Of a DNA stretch of 64,000 nucleotides, positions 33,120 to 45,039 are shown one piece after another. Both the position numbers and the translations under genes were made by a program. The notes under the pieces are model-generated. The model saw only the letters and a program-made list of their open reading frames with translations, made no database searches and had not been told where the DNA came from. The stretch comes from Hermetia illucens (taxonomy: Eukaryota; Arthropoda; Insecta; Diptera; Stratiomyidae). The first letter of the stretch is position 1. Every line of letters begins with the position of its first letter. The DNA is taken from assembly GCF_905115235.1 (NCBI RefSeq), contig NC_051850.1, positions 162,688,615-162,752,614 on the forward strand, given 5' to 3'.

Positions 33120-35640
33120 TTGTTTAAGGGTTGAGTGGTCCTGAACACCCATGTAGTTGGTGGCAGTTGCGCCAATTTTCAGGAGTAAATCGGTATTTTG
33201 AGCAGATTTCAACTGAAGAATTTGCTCATCCTCCGCTTTCAGAACCATTGCCGTCATTAGAAGCACGTCCACCAAGGAGCCAAAAAAAAAAGAAAGAAAT
33301 CGAGAAAAACAACTGATGACATCGCATCTGAGCTCTGAAAAGAGAAAAGCTAGGACCAAACACTGTGGCTCAGTGAATCCTTTAATTGAATTATTCAGGA
33401 AGGAAGAACACCATCTGACTGGCAAAAACTAGCACGATTCCAATGTGGAAAAAGAAAGGCAATCCAGCAGAATCTCCTCTTCTCTTCAATTACCGTCCGA
33501 TCCGGTTACTTTCCAAAAGATTTTTGAACGCATTCTTCACAACCGTATTCGCGAAATCGTTGAAATAACCGTGAATCAAGCGGGATTTGTCAAAAACTGC
33601 GGAACTACTGACACAGTACACGCTGCGCGGTTACTCATGGAGAAACACCGTGAGAAGTATCGCGCTCTTTACATTGCATCTCTAGATCTAAAGAAAGCGA
33701 TTGACCGTGTGCCACCCGAACTCATCTGGTATGCTTTACGACAACACTTAGAGCCAGAAGAATTCGTGCGTTGCGTTCAATTGCTTTACCACGATCGGAA
33801 AAGTAAAGCTCGAAGTATGGCGAGTCTATCAAAACCGCTTGTGTTCATAGAGAAACATCGTGTATTTCTGGATCTGAAGAAAGTGTTTGACCATGTACCT
33901 CATGAAATAATCTGATATGCTCTACGACAACGCCTAGTACTAGAGGAACTCGTGCACTCGAAGTGTGGCGGGTGTATCAAAACCGCTTCGTCTGTCGGTG
34001 TTCATCAAGGAAGCGCTCTCTCACCACTCCTCTTTATTCTTGTTATCGAGACACGTCCAACGCCCTATACACTGCTTTATGCAGATGATGTTTTCCTCGC
34101 ATCTAATATAATAGTAACAGGTCGGGAAACCGGAAGCTAAATGCTTCAGGTACGAAAGGTTTTGTGTATTTCTTTGTACGTATGTGAGAGTATCCATTTT
34201 CGTGTGATATTGACATTCATAGTCTTCAATTTTCAAAGAAGCAACAAATTTGAGGTATTATAACTTTGTTAGTAATAGTGCGATTTCCATCAAACTTGGT
34301 AAGATCATGCTCTATATTATAGCCTATATCACTGCAAAATTTCATGGTACTAGGATGAACTTAAGGGGGGTTTCTAACCAATTACAAAAAATGGTAGTAA
34401 TATACTATTATTAACTTTATTTAAACAGATATCGGCATGGAAGGTATTTCGGAGCCCAGGCACAATATAGTGGCAGCCTCTTGATTTTTTTCAGATTTTT
34501 CGGTTTGGTGGTTCCTGAGAATGGCCCCCTTAAAGAAGTGATCACTTTCAACCCCCCTCGCTCCCCACCCTTTCAACGAATGTCAAAACTAAGATCGGCT
34601 TTGAAAAGTACTAATCGAGACCTTTCATTTGATACCCCACATGACTATATTTGATGAAAAAAAATTTTACACCCCCCTTTTGCATGTATGGGGACCCCCC
34701 CTTAAATTGGACGTAAAAGGATGTAATTCACTGCATGCGTGAGCGTCTACAGTTCCCACCTTTCTACCAAATTTGGTGTCAATCGCTATAACCGTCTCCG
34801 AGAAAAATGCGTGTGACGGACAGACAGACAGACAGACAGTAAACCGATTTAAATAAGGTTTTGTGTTTACACAAAACCTTAAAAATGATCTCGAACAACT
34901 TGTCCAAAAATCGAATGATCACCTCATGCAGCACGGTCTCAGATTGAATCTGAATAAAACTGAATTTTTGACGACCGATCCCCATGAAACAGTCACAATC
35001 ATTGTCAGCGACAGTGACCTGCCCAGAACTGAGCGATTTAAATACCTCGGGTCGACGCTATCAGTCAATGGCGAACTGCATTACGAAATTGCTTAACGCA
35101 TTAACGCAACCTGGATGAAATGACGTTCCACAATTGGTGTTCTTTGTGATCGACGTATCAACGAACATCTCAAATCTAAAATTTACCGCAATGTCGTCAG
35201 TCCTGTCGTTCTCTATGGTTCTGAGTGTTGGCCGATTATAAAAGACAATGAACGGCGTCTTGCGCGGATGGATACAAAGATGTTGCGTTGGACTAGTAGG
35301 GGGACACGTTTTGATCTCATCCGAAATGAGGATATCCGCGATCGTTATGGGGTTGCACCGATTGTGGAAAAACTGCGAGAAAAGCGCCTTCGATGGTATG
35401 GTTACGTAATTCGCGCTAACAAGAATTCACTTGCCAAGATTGATCTGGACATCGAAGTCGATGGTAAACGACCAAAAGGCTAGCCCAAACTACGATGGCT
35501 TGATACGCTGGATGGGGATTTGAAAGCCTCGGCATTACATCCAGATCAGGCATTTGATAGAGCCAAATGGTGAAATCGATAACGACGAGCCGAACCCGCT
35601 TGGGAACGGGACAAAGGCTGAAGAAAAAGAAGAAGGAAAT
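33120..35640 (+). mobile_element. LINE-C (RTE-like), dead, with internal insertion
   Basis: Plus strand. Endonuclease/RT linker words: QFSGVNRYFEQISTEEFAHPP near 33166-33228. RT: FQKIFERILHNRIREIVEITVNQAGFV (33511-33590), GTTDTVHAARLLMEKHREKY, SLDLKKAIDRVPPELIWYALRQHL, VGVHQGSALSPLLFILV (about 33990-34040) and YTLLYADDVFLAS (34069-34107). A foreign element interrupts it at 34111-34880. It continues with NDLEQLVQKSNDHLMQHGLRLNLNKTEF, RFKYLGSTLSVNGELHYEIA and DTKMLRWTSRGTRFDLIRNEDIRDRYGVAPIVEKL. The 3' end is RPKGxxKLRWLDTLDGD and a GAA-rich tail. Part of the RT is present twice (33638-33770 and about 33850-33955). Stops and shifts make it inactive. Confidence 0.88.
34111..34880 (+). mobile_element. 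Palindrome-ended non-autonomous element (Helentron/HINE-like?)
   Basis: About 770 bp inserted in the RT of LINE-C, just after YADDVFLAS. It has no coding sequence. The right end is a perfect hairpin: AAGGTTTTGTGT (34855-34866), a TT loop, then ACACAAAACCTT (34869-34880). The same 12-mer AAGGTTTTGTGT occurs near the left end at 34156-34167, so left and right ends form a 12-bp inverted pair as well. A (GACA)n-like run precedes the hairpin (about 34817-34839). Partial copies lie at 14.2, 17.0, 25.1 and 37.9 kb. Sub-terminal inverted repeats plus a 3' hairpin recall Helentron-derived HINE/DINE-1 elements, but the class is inference. No clear target duplication was seen. Confidence 0.75.
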
Positions 35641-35649
35641 TGGTTAGTC

Positions 35650-36715
35650 CAGCGTCAAGTGGATGAAAGATTCGGGACCATTTAATCCTCATATAGAAAA
35701 AAAGCTTTTGACTTGTGTCCTTACTTAATTATAATTCACAACATATGATAGATAGCCTGAACACTCTCGGGCTTATTTTTAGTAATAGTGGAAATAATTT
35801 CTATGGCGGGATGGAATCTAATAAAGCTTGCCTTCTTGTTCTCTCTGGGTTTGCTAATAAAATTTACTTTTCAATAGATTTTAGGTTTGGATCTGGTTTG
35901 GATCTATATACAAATATAGTGAAGGCTTTTATTAATTTAACTTTAACTCAGTGATGGTATTAGGGGGCTCAATTGACTTGTCTGTTCTTAATTTTTAAAA
36001 AATTGTAGGAAATCACTGAGCTTTCCAAAAAACTTTCAACGAATAGATTATATACAAGATAAATGTATTATTTCAACACAAAAACGGATCGATAAGTTCA
36101 TGGCGGGTTATACCGTGCAATGGAACCCACTATGGCTGGGGTGTTAGTAATCCTAAAACTACGTGGCATGGAGCCATTGTCGAGAAGTGCAAACTGGAAA
36201 GTCGTCGAAAGAGCTGAAGAACAGTATCAGGAATGGAATGGCGCGTGGATGGGGTTGACGCATTAAGCACCACATAAGGGTTTATTACACCAAATACTAT
36301 TTTTTAAGGAGGGAATCTATAGCACTAGGTTGTCAATTTTCCATATTACCTTTGGGCTCTTTAGTGCGGAGAATGAGCTCTCCGCATTTGTGAGCTTCTT
36401 ATAGCTGATCACATAATTACTGTCCCTCTCAATCGTTGTTTTGCTTTTCGCACTTATTTTGGCGAAAACATTCTCATCGTTACCATATATTGAGGAAAAA
36501 ATCGCCTTAAGACTCCCTCAATTGCTAAGCAAAATCTAGTCTTGTTTCGGACTGCTTTAGGCCTGAATTTTTATTCTGTGGTTTTGTCCTCGATATAATT
36601 CATACAAATGTCGTGTTTTCGAAAGGAACGAACACATAGCTGCCTCGGCTGACTTAGGCCCAAAAAATTTTGCACACCGGTTTTGTGTTCAATATAATTC
36701 ATGCACATGTCGTGT
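35650..36715. other. No recognisable gene or repeat
   Basis: AT-rich. Several open-frame scraps without motifs. A short phrase is repeated: GTTTTGTCCTCGATATAATTCAT-like text near 36580-36606 and GTTTTGTGTTCAATATAATTCAT-like text near 36682-36704, each followed by CATGTCGTG-type words. This is a weak local duplication. Confidence 0.35.
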
Positions 36716-36719
36716 CGTG

Positions 36720-37520
36720 AGGGTCCCAGAGAGTACACAAGTCATCCTGGCAAGTGCGGATTTGGAGTTTCTGGGCATGTTATCCGACACCGCGAACAAA
36801 ATTGGTGAGGTCCACGTGCGGCCCATGGTTAGTAAGGTGTCTCCCGACAGGTGGCTAAACTGCAGCAGATGGTGCCAGCATTAACAGCTACCGTCTCTGA
36901 ATTTGCAGAAAGCTTCGCGTTCGGGGAGTAGTTTTAGATACACCTCCCGAAATGGGCGAGCAGATAGTAGGTCGTCGGGACCTTTGGCAAGTTATGGGGG
37001 AAAGTTGGTACCATCATAGGTTTGCTGAAAAAACAAAGAAATGTACCATCTCCATCTGACTGCTACCCGAAATTTAACACCATGCCGCGGCCCCTTAAGT
37101 CGACACAACTACCTTGTCGACAGAGGCGCTTAAGTTGCGGTTCTTCCCGTATCCTGCCATCATAATTTAGTAACGCAATCGTTAAAATTCGCAGCAGTAA
37201 ATTCCTCGTCGATCCGCATGTATGCTACAGGCAGGTAGACTTGAGTTTAGGACTTTGACGAGTGTTTTCTTACCGCGGACAGCAGCATTCCCATCTTAGG
37301 CCCGAATTTCCTCTGGCAATATGGATCGTTAGTGGATATACATAATAGGCCCATCATTGACGCCACAATTTCCCTTAGGTCATCCCGCTCACCCCTTGGA
37401 CTTAGACAAGGCATACCACCAGGTCTCTGTAGCCCCGGAAGACATTCTGAAAATGGCATCTATGCAACTCTTCGAGTTCACTAGGATGACTTTTGGTCTG
37501 TGTAGCGCGATGAAAACCTT
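36720..37520 (+). mobile_element. Ty3/Gypsy LTR retrotransposon fossil
   Basis: Plus-strand remnant of a Ty3/Gypsy element. A possible gag piece lies around 36725-36830. The clearest part is the reverse transcriptase palm at about 37395-37515. No LTRs were found. It is old, heavily shortened and broken several times. Confidence 0.6.
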
Positions 37521-37524
37521 TCAT

Positions 37525-38865
37525 AGATACTAGCTTAATTAGTTTTTAAAGACTCATATCTAAATTCTGAAAAAGAAAAAATATTTAATTACTTTTGAAA
37601 ACTTATTTGTATACCTTGAAAGTAGAAGGGTTTTTTATTAGTTTTTATGACTCTCGTCTGATTGTGAGGTTCCCAGAGGTTGTTCAGGCGTTTAAGACCA
37701 CCAAGCAACAGCTGGTGGATCCTATACTTCTGGATGCTAGCCGTATTCATCGGTTCCTCAGACTGGTTGCAGCTGCTGCTCTTCACCAAAAATTTGGCCG
37801 CCTTTGAGCTTCTTCTCCAAACAGCTCAATCCTGCTTAAAGAAACTGCAGTACCTATGATCGTGAGTTATTAACCCCGTACCTTTAATTGCCTATACCGC
37901 GATGATTTTTCCAGATATTTCGGTAGGATACCACTTTCTAACCTTCGCGCTCCTCTGCTCTGTGTAACATTTTTTTCTGAAAGTACTAATCGAAACCTCC
38001 TAATTTATATTTCATCGAATGGGAGGGCATTACAAAATAGGCATCACCACAAACCGCGGAAGAAAACGTCTCCACAAGCCAAAGAGGGTGTGATATCTCC
38101 ATTTACTGCCCTAGAGCTACAGGAAATATATTGGAGGATCAGTGATAGCAAAGCCTTAGGTTTGGATAATACTCTCAGAAAAGCGTTGATGCTGGTAATT
38201 CAGACTAGGACGTTTCCTTTCGTGCCTTGACTAACGGGAAAGGTAAAACTGAAAGCTGCTATTTAAATCCTGTATGCACCCAGGATATTTAGAGTCATAT
38301 TTGCCTGGTAGGATAAAATGAGTTTGGGGATCAGGTGCGTTTCCTCACTAACCCACGGGCAATAAAAATAACGCGTTCCACTTTTGATATACAATGCATG
38401 TATTTCTAACATTCTTATAAAAAGGACTTACTAGCTAGTTGATGTGCGGAGCGGTTCTCGGTAGTCGTGTCTATGCGCTCCATCCACGAGGAGGCGTGGA
38501 TATTTTGCAATGAATGAGGATTTTCCATGTCCCCGTTCTTGTCTGGAAGCACCTTGTAGTTATTTGTGTTGAAACAGGCGTAGTTAGAACTTTTCACCCC
38601 CGTGCCACAAAGAAAATGTTGCTGTGTCGATCCATAACTTAGTTCCTATTCCGACAGCACACTTCCATGCATGATTTGTGCGGGCGCATTTAGTCTGCAT
38701 CCATTTATCATGGACCGCTCAAATTAAAGGGAAACCTACCTAACTTTCTGAAAAAGAAAACGACTGAGGGTTCTATCTAGAGTAATGACAGATCTTGCCT
38801 TCATCCTGGTAACATCATCACTGCATAAAAATCGGAATCCGATCGAGCCACACCTGCTGTCCGCC
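37525..38865. other. Unassigned spacer
   Basis: A 70-codon open frame at 37595-37807 (+) shows no sure motif. A fragment of the palindrome-ended element lies at 37890-38040. The rest is unassigned. Confidence 0.35.
37890..38040 (+). mobile_element. Palindrome-ended element, small fragment
   Basis: Short matches to the middle of the 34.1 kb element: a TTTTTCCAGAT/TTTTTCAGAT word, then GAAAGTACTAATCGA (one difference from its counterpart near 34606), followed by ACCT and TTTCAT-like text. Both ends are missing. Confidence 0.45.
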
Positions 38866-38867
38866 AA

Positions 38868-41143
38868 TTTGGTATCCCTAAAAGCTGTTTGGCGTCCATG
38901 TTTTTCTGCTCTACTATAGATATTGCCCAGAAAGTCTGGTTCTTCCTTACTTTAGGGGGTCAAAAATCCTTCGGCTAAAGTTCTCAATTTTTCTCGCTAA
39001 CATTCCAAGTTTTCGAGGAATATATGAGGACAAGCGACACCTTTCCCTTGTACAATAAAAGCTTTGACCCTTTAGTGAGCCATTTTTAGCGGAACAGTTT
39101 TTATAAGCTGAAACAACCGCTGCCAAAAACCGTGTGCGGGTTTCATCGTCATAACTGCTCTCGAATGTGATTTTCGTCCCTAGATAGGAGAAATAATCAT
39201 CGAGATCAAAGCTGTATTCTCCTACTTTTGTCAATCTCAGTAATCAGTGCTATTTGTTGTTGTTTCTTTCGTTTTTGGTGCCGATGTTGTCACCATTTAT
39301 TTCGTCTTATCTTCATTAAGTGCAGCTCAAAATCTTGTCTTGTATGCCTGATAAGGATGAAAGCAGTTTATACATCTTGGGATGTTCTTCGTAGGATGTC
39401 AATATCGTCAAGATAGACCAGTAGTTGTGTGGAATTGAAGAGGATGGAGTCTGCACAGAGAAAATGTAATCTGTTCCTGATTTGCCTGGAGTGAAGCCTC
39501 TTCTTTATGGGCCGATGATGTTTTGGGTGTATGGGACTATCCGGCCTAGTGAGATAGCGGAGGATATCTTATAGATAGTACTCAGTCACGTGATATCTTT
39601 ATCATTGCTGCATAGCCTAATATTCTCTTTTTTTACGGGACAGATAATACCTTATTGGCAGTGAGCAGGCATTGATTCAACAAACTTGGTGATCCTTTTG
39701 GGGAGGATCAGGGTATGCCTAGTGCACAGACCTTTGGTTCTCCCAGGTTTCCTCTTTCTGTCTGTGAAGTTGCTTCTTGTCTCGACGTAGCTTGTGATCT
39801 GTATGCAGCATTCTTCCGTTTCTTTACTAGCTTTTACATTCATTGTCGAACCCGTGATTCCGATATTTTGGGCGACCAAATGTATTTCTGGCCTTATCAT
39901 TTATAACGTTCTTCAGGTGTAAACAGCAGAAAGAAAAGACCAAATCTCTTCTGAAATGCCGAATAAAAATTTATATTTCTCATACACCAATATTTCCAGG
40001 ACCAGTAGTTGTCTTCCTCCTTGGCAAAAACTCGTTGAGGATGAGGACAATTATCCCTAAAGATATCGGTACATGAGAAATATAAATCCCTATTCGGTTT
40101 TTTAGGAAAAATTTGATCTTTAATTTTTATTTTTTGCTACTAAAAATAAGCCAGACAAAATTTATCAGGTGGTTATGAGGTTCATTTGTCGATGTTTTAT
40201 CTTCAGGACCTCTGATAACTGCGATAATTGCCGATTCCAGTTCCCCCTTATACGTGTTACGGAATTCTTTGCTATGGATGTCTTCAATTTTCTCCCTCAA
40301 CTGATTGTAAGAAGGGGATTCTAGGCAGTGGTTTTATTTGAGCCTTGAACATCTTAACAACGAGTGGGGAGACTCACGTTTGTTTGTGTTTCTTGTGGCA
40401 GTGCTAGGTAAATAATGCGTAGTTCGCTGTCATTAGTGCTTTTATGTAAGCTACCTCTACTTGACAGTTAAAATCTCCAAGAGTGATTTGGATATCATAC
40501 CTGGGGAAGAGTTCGAGGGTCTATTCTACTGCCTCGTAGATAATACCCTCCTGCGACTCTGCAATCTTCTCTGTAGGGGCGTGGACGACTCGTAAACGGT
40601 TAGTTTTTTTGGCTGAGTAGGAAACCGACTCCGAGCATATGATTTACTGGATGGCCACTATAATAAATTATGCAGTGGTTCCTCTCCAGGAAACCGAACC
40701 CTATCCAGCACATCTCTTTTAATGCTGTAACATCAGCCTTATATTGGGAGAGGGTATTGGCTAGCTACTTGAAAGCTGCTTTTCTGTAGAGCGCACGTTT
40801 AATGAGAAAATGTGCAAATCGTTATTCCGTTTTCATGTCCTGGTCCGTCATTGTAAATCCGTCCAGGCTGAGGCTCCTTTGGTGGCTTCGTACATTTTGT
40901 TTTCTGTGTAAGCCCTACTCCTAACTAGGAGGACAAGTTGGTCCATTTGGTCCCGTAGTTTTTGGTCGCGGGCAGAGACTCACCCTTATCCTTCTCCGTT
41001 TACAATTTTTCATTGAGAAAGAACTCTCAGTGATCATCACGTGGAGGTGGAAGTAGGGCTTGCTAGTAGAGCTGTTGATGCCAGTTTAGCAGTCGTTTTC
41101 CAGGCTTTATGCTCCAATCCCTGGGAGCTATGCTACCATTTGA
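38868..41143 (-). mobile_element. LINE-A, older long copy
   Basis: Minus strand, about 2.3 kb. Its 5' end near 41143 matches the 5' ends of the other two LINE-A copies (CTATGCTACCATTTGACCA against CTATACTACCCTTTGATC). Coding remnants include VGEYSFDLDDYFSYLGTKITFESSYDDE near 39228-39150. Nucleotide matches to the 5.9-9.0 kb copy run in the same order throughout: the GCCTGGAGTGAAGCCTCTT word, TATCCGGCCTAG, GATATCTTATAGAT and ACTGGATGGCC. About 800 bp are missing, mostly from the RT centre and the endonuclease. It is more diverged than the 5.9 kb copy and so probably older. Confidence 0.82.
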
Positions 41144-41149
41144 CCACTA

Positions 41150-43225
41150 ATGTCTGGTAGGTGGCTTCATTACATGTAGCTGCTTTGATTGGAGCAGGCA
41201 TAATGCCAATTTACTTATTTTAAAGGGAAAGGCGCGGCAAGGAATGAGTCCAGTGAGAAATGTTGTTATACATGAGTTTTCCAGGGTTTCCCAATTGAGA
41301 TGAATGTGCAATGTATCCCTACTATTTGGAGAAGAATTGAGCGAAGTCATGCGGAAATCAAAGATCAGTTTGAATATGATAGTTATCCGTATGGCACAGA
41401 GTATGCTACATACAATAACTGGCCTACTTTAAATCATACTATTCTAATTCAGATGGTGTTGAACATACATTATTCCAAAGGAGGAGGCTGAATGAAGCAG
41501 TTAAAGTGACCTTGTCCTTTAAGAGCGACCTAAATTATAGGAAAACTGGCTTGCAGCTATATCTCCAATCGCTCTAGGCTGGGGCTGCCTGACATTTTTA
41601 ACTTGTGTGACCCGAACAAAATGTTTCCGGTTGAATTTCTAACCTAACTGCTGCTACGACAGTGTTCCACCTTCACGAGTACATTTTTGTAAGTCTTTGC
41701 AACGCATTATCAGAATTGCATTCTCACTTACTTCCTTTGACAAATCTTCCTTCTTGAATGAAGAATGGAAAAGGTTAATTCAACCATCTTCAAGGAGCTG
41801 TAATCAAGAACGACTCTGTTGATGCCTCTGAGAAGTGTTTATATGCAATTATCGAAAACGGAAGTCTCAAAGGCTTAGTAACCCACTAGCAATTTCGGTT
41901 GTTGTTTGTTTTTCTACGGTACCGAAGCCTATTCAATTAGGAAGAAACTTTTCGAAAATCGTGATAGGAATTCATTTGATGGTTCAACTTAATATTCCAG
42001 ACCGGTTTCAGACAGGTTCCTCAAGCTTCTAATGAGAAGATGCCACCGCTATGTACCATCATTTCAATAGCATTTAGCATTTCGTTATGATATTTCAGTT
42101 GTACCCTCTGCACACCTTCCTCTGTCGAAACCCAGTTACCGGCTCCATATCATAATATTTTAAATATCTGGTGAAATTATAATCACATCAATCAAAGTTT
42201 GAAAGCAAATGCAATCCGCACAATTTATCTTTTTACTATTTAGGGATACCTGTTAGCCGCTACTTAATTTTTCCTAACCGAAATAAGATGTTTCAGTTAA
42301 TCTGGAGATTGATTTGAATTTGCAAGGCCAGCCGCAAGCGGTAGTTGGTGCCTTTAATAACTGGTATTAGTCCATGCGTTATTTGCAAATGAATGTCTTC
42401 ACGCATCACGTCTATCTTCTTCAACCGCCCAATGTTGCAATTGGAAATACATGGGAGAGCCGCAATCCAATTAAAAACATGCAAATAAAAAAATCGAATG
42501 ATTTCAGCTTGAATCAGGCTTGTGAAACAGGATCAAAAGAATTTGAATATTTTATTATAAAAATGAATAAATTATGAATGACGAAATCTTTTAATATGTC
42601 ATAAGTTAGAGGGAATCCCAGATTTGTTAAGTTTCTCGATCTGAATCTGCGCAACGCATATCTGTCGAAAAGAATCCTGTTTGTATCTTGAAATAGAACT
42701 ATTATCACCAAATGGACTTAAAGTCAAGTAGACCACGTAGGTGTTCCACTAGAGGATGATTGCTATGTTTTTGACATTATATCCAAAAAGGAGAATACCA
42801 GGAAACTGGTTATTCAAATAAAACCCTGCCCCGTGGTACTTGTAGTTCTATGCAGCTAAGAAGCAAAGAATCTATTTTTTTGACCCCTGCAAGTTAAAGG
42901 AATTGAACTTCCAAAGGAATCTACGCTGAAATAAGTTCCAAAAGTATTTCCGCACACCCAACTCTCCAAGCTATGAATTGACCTTTAAGGCCTATGCATT
43001 GACCATCTCTGATTCATCCGATCAATCCCATTGAACTGGTACACTCAGTTGAAATATTTACGGCTCGCGCTTCCATATACCAAGCCTCCACAAAAAATGC
43101 TCGGATTAGCACCATGCTAATTTATGAATACCATTCTGTAGAGCATTGTTACATGTCTCCATCTTGAGCGCCGTTTGGTACATCTTTGGTAAGATGACTT
43201 TCGTTGGCATTGAAGACCATTCGTG
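41150..43225. other. Unassigned spacer upstream of cuticle gene 4
   Basis: About 2 kb without recognised repeat or gene. Open frames of 60-67 codons occur on both strands without motifs. It may contain regulatory DNA of the cuticle gene. Confidence 0.4.
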
Positions 43226-43233
43226 TAATCCGT

Positions 43234-43268
43234 ATAAAAGTGGTGTAGATTACTTAACTTCATTAGTT
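43234..43268 (+). promoter_or_regulatory. Core promoter of cuticle gene 4
   Basis: TATAAAA at 43234-43240, with an initiator-like TTAGTTAC about 30 bp downstream (43263-43270). Predicted 5' UTR is about 45 nt. Confidence 0.8.
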
Positions 43269-43308
43269 ACTTACTGACTACGGCCAAATTAACTTTAACC
43301 GATCCAAC

Positions 43309-43714
43309 ATGAAGTTCATTATCGTTTTCGCTGCTATTGCCGCCGTCGCCTTGGCTGCTCCTGTCGATGATTCAAAGAATGCCCATATCATCCGGTACGA
43401 CAGCGACAATATCGGAACAGATGGATACAGTTTTGCGTAAGTTTTCTTCAAGATATCCTTTCTGACCATTGGAGTATTGCTTCTGAAGAAGTACTAAATA
43501 GTATTTTCTGATCCTGTTGTGTAGTTACGAAACCAGCGACGGAACTTCCCGACAAGAACAGGCTCAACTGAAGAACATTGGATCAGAGAACGAAGCCCTC
43601 GTTGTACGTGGATCAATCAGCTGGATTGGAGCCGATGGCCAGCAATACACCCTCAACTACATTGCTGATGAAAATGGATTCCAACCAGAAGGAGCTCATT
43701 TGCCACGTGCTTAA
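43309..43714 (+). CDS. RR-1 larval cuticle protein 4 (Lcp65A-like)
   Basis: Two exons, 43309..43436 and 43525..43714, 105 residues. The 88 bp intron (GTAAGT...GTGTAG) is phase 2 at YSF(A)YETSDG. The signal peptide is MKFIIVFAAIAAVALA; the mature part opens APVDDSKNAHIIRYDSDNIG. The RR-1 domain has YETSDGTSRQEQAQLKNIGSENEALVVRG, SWIGADGQQYTLNY and IADENGFQPEGAHLPRA. It is very close to protein 5 (QYTLN, TSRQEQAQLKN, PEGAHLPRA), suggesting one duplication produced this pair, now on opposite strands about 5 kb apart with an R1-like LINE between. The poly(A) signal is a weak AATATA at 43739-43744. It is intact. Confidence 0.96.
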
Positions 43715-44039
43715 TTTGCCGCTAGTCATTTTTTTAGAAATATAAATTATCAAAAATATTCTTTGGTTTCTTTTTTAATCAACTATTGTGGGGAGGTTAC
43801 CAAAAGCATTCTTCTCGTTAAGACATGTGGGATCATGTGTTTGTTTGATGTAACCGTCGCTGTAAAAGTAAAATATTTTTCTACCAAATCTCATTTCAGA
43901 ATTGCTTTTAAGAAGGCCAATTCAATGTAGATTGATCCTTTTTATATAGCAGGATAATAAGCTCTTTATATCATAGGATAGTAGCCAATCCCATCGATTA
44001 TCCATCCTATCCAACGAATGAGTGGTATCTCCAGTTATC

Positions 44040-44700
44040 AAGGACGAACTATGGAAAATATACGGGAGGATCGGCGACAACGAGGCCCACGTTTGGATGG
44101 CGTTCCTACCAAAGGTTTGAAGGCGACAGCGGAGACTATGGTTGACCTTTTCGAAAGACCTGCCTGAAAGAAGGATGATTTCCTGTTCAGTGGAAAAAGA
44201 AACAGTTGGTGCGCTTCCCGAACCGAATAAACTTAGAGGCGGAGATGAAGCATAATATAGCCGGAGCTGGCTATTAGATCCAATGGGGAAGGTGCTGGAG
44301 AGAGCCATCTACAACAAACTGTTCCGCATCGTCGAAAGGGGCAATGTCCTGTCGGAGCGTCAGTGCGGATTTCGACGCGTCCGCTCTACGGTGGATCCAA
44401 TAAACATGGTGGTCAATCTGGTGTTAGCATTGGATGTTAAAAACGAATTCAACTCCGCCAACTACAGTCAAATTAAAGAGCATTGGCTTACATTGGTGTT
44501 CCTGGATATTTGGCGAGTCTGGTCGAGAATTACCTCCCAGAAAGGAAAAGGTAGAAGTCGGTGGATTTGCGGTCGTCTCTCAACCGGCCTTCAAATATTG
44601 GAGGTAATTATGTGATTTATAGAGCGCTTAGAGCACCTGTGTCAAAAGGCAGCTAGTGCCACTGTAGCATTTGAAAAAATGTCCGAGGTTGTTTCTAGCT
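44040..44700 (+). mobile_element. R1-like LINE, RT fragment
   Basis: Plus strand. ELWKIYGRIGDNEAHVWMAFLP-like start (about 44050-44110). The RT core follows: MGKVLERAIYNKLFRIVERGNVLSERQCGFRR then RSTVDPINMVVNLVLALDVKNEFNSANYSQIKE (44283-44480). A decayed later part includes KAASATVAFEKM near 44650-44685. It lacks a catalytic box, so it is inactive. It precedes, in the same direction, a second R1-like copy that starts with ORF1. Confidence 0.8.
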
Positions 44701-45039
44701 AGAATGGTGTGATCCATTCTGTTTTACACGTCACCTGTGTGGACGCAGGCGCGTAATGAACGTGATGTGCCGTGCAAGGCAAATGAATGAGAAGCTCGAC
44801 GATCCAGCGATCTCCTCGTAAATCAACGTTGATGAAGGAAGAAAATCAGGAAAGCTCCCGGAAGGCTAATAAATACGGAACTAAGCAGAGGAATAGCATC
44901 AGAATACGGACGAATCATCGTTTGCCCTACGCGGAGGTAAAATAGTAGACTTGTCTGAATTTGTAAAGAACAAACACAATCTGCACTAAGCCATCAAAAA
45001 CATGGTCCGTACCATTTGCGTACTGTACAATAGTGCCAA

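Noticed and set aside
34817-34839. GACA/CAGA run as a CRISPR-like or regulatory repeat
   Set aside because: It is a simple microsatellite inside a mobile element, adjacent to its terminal hairpin.
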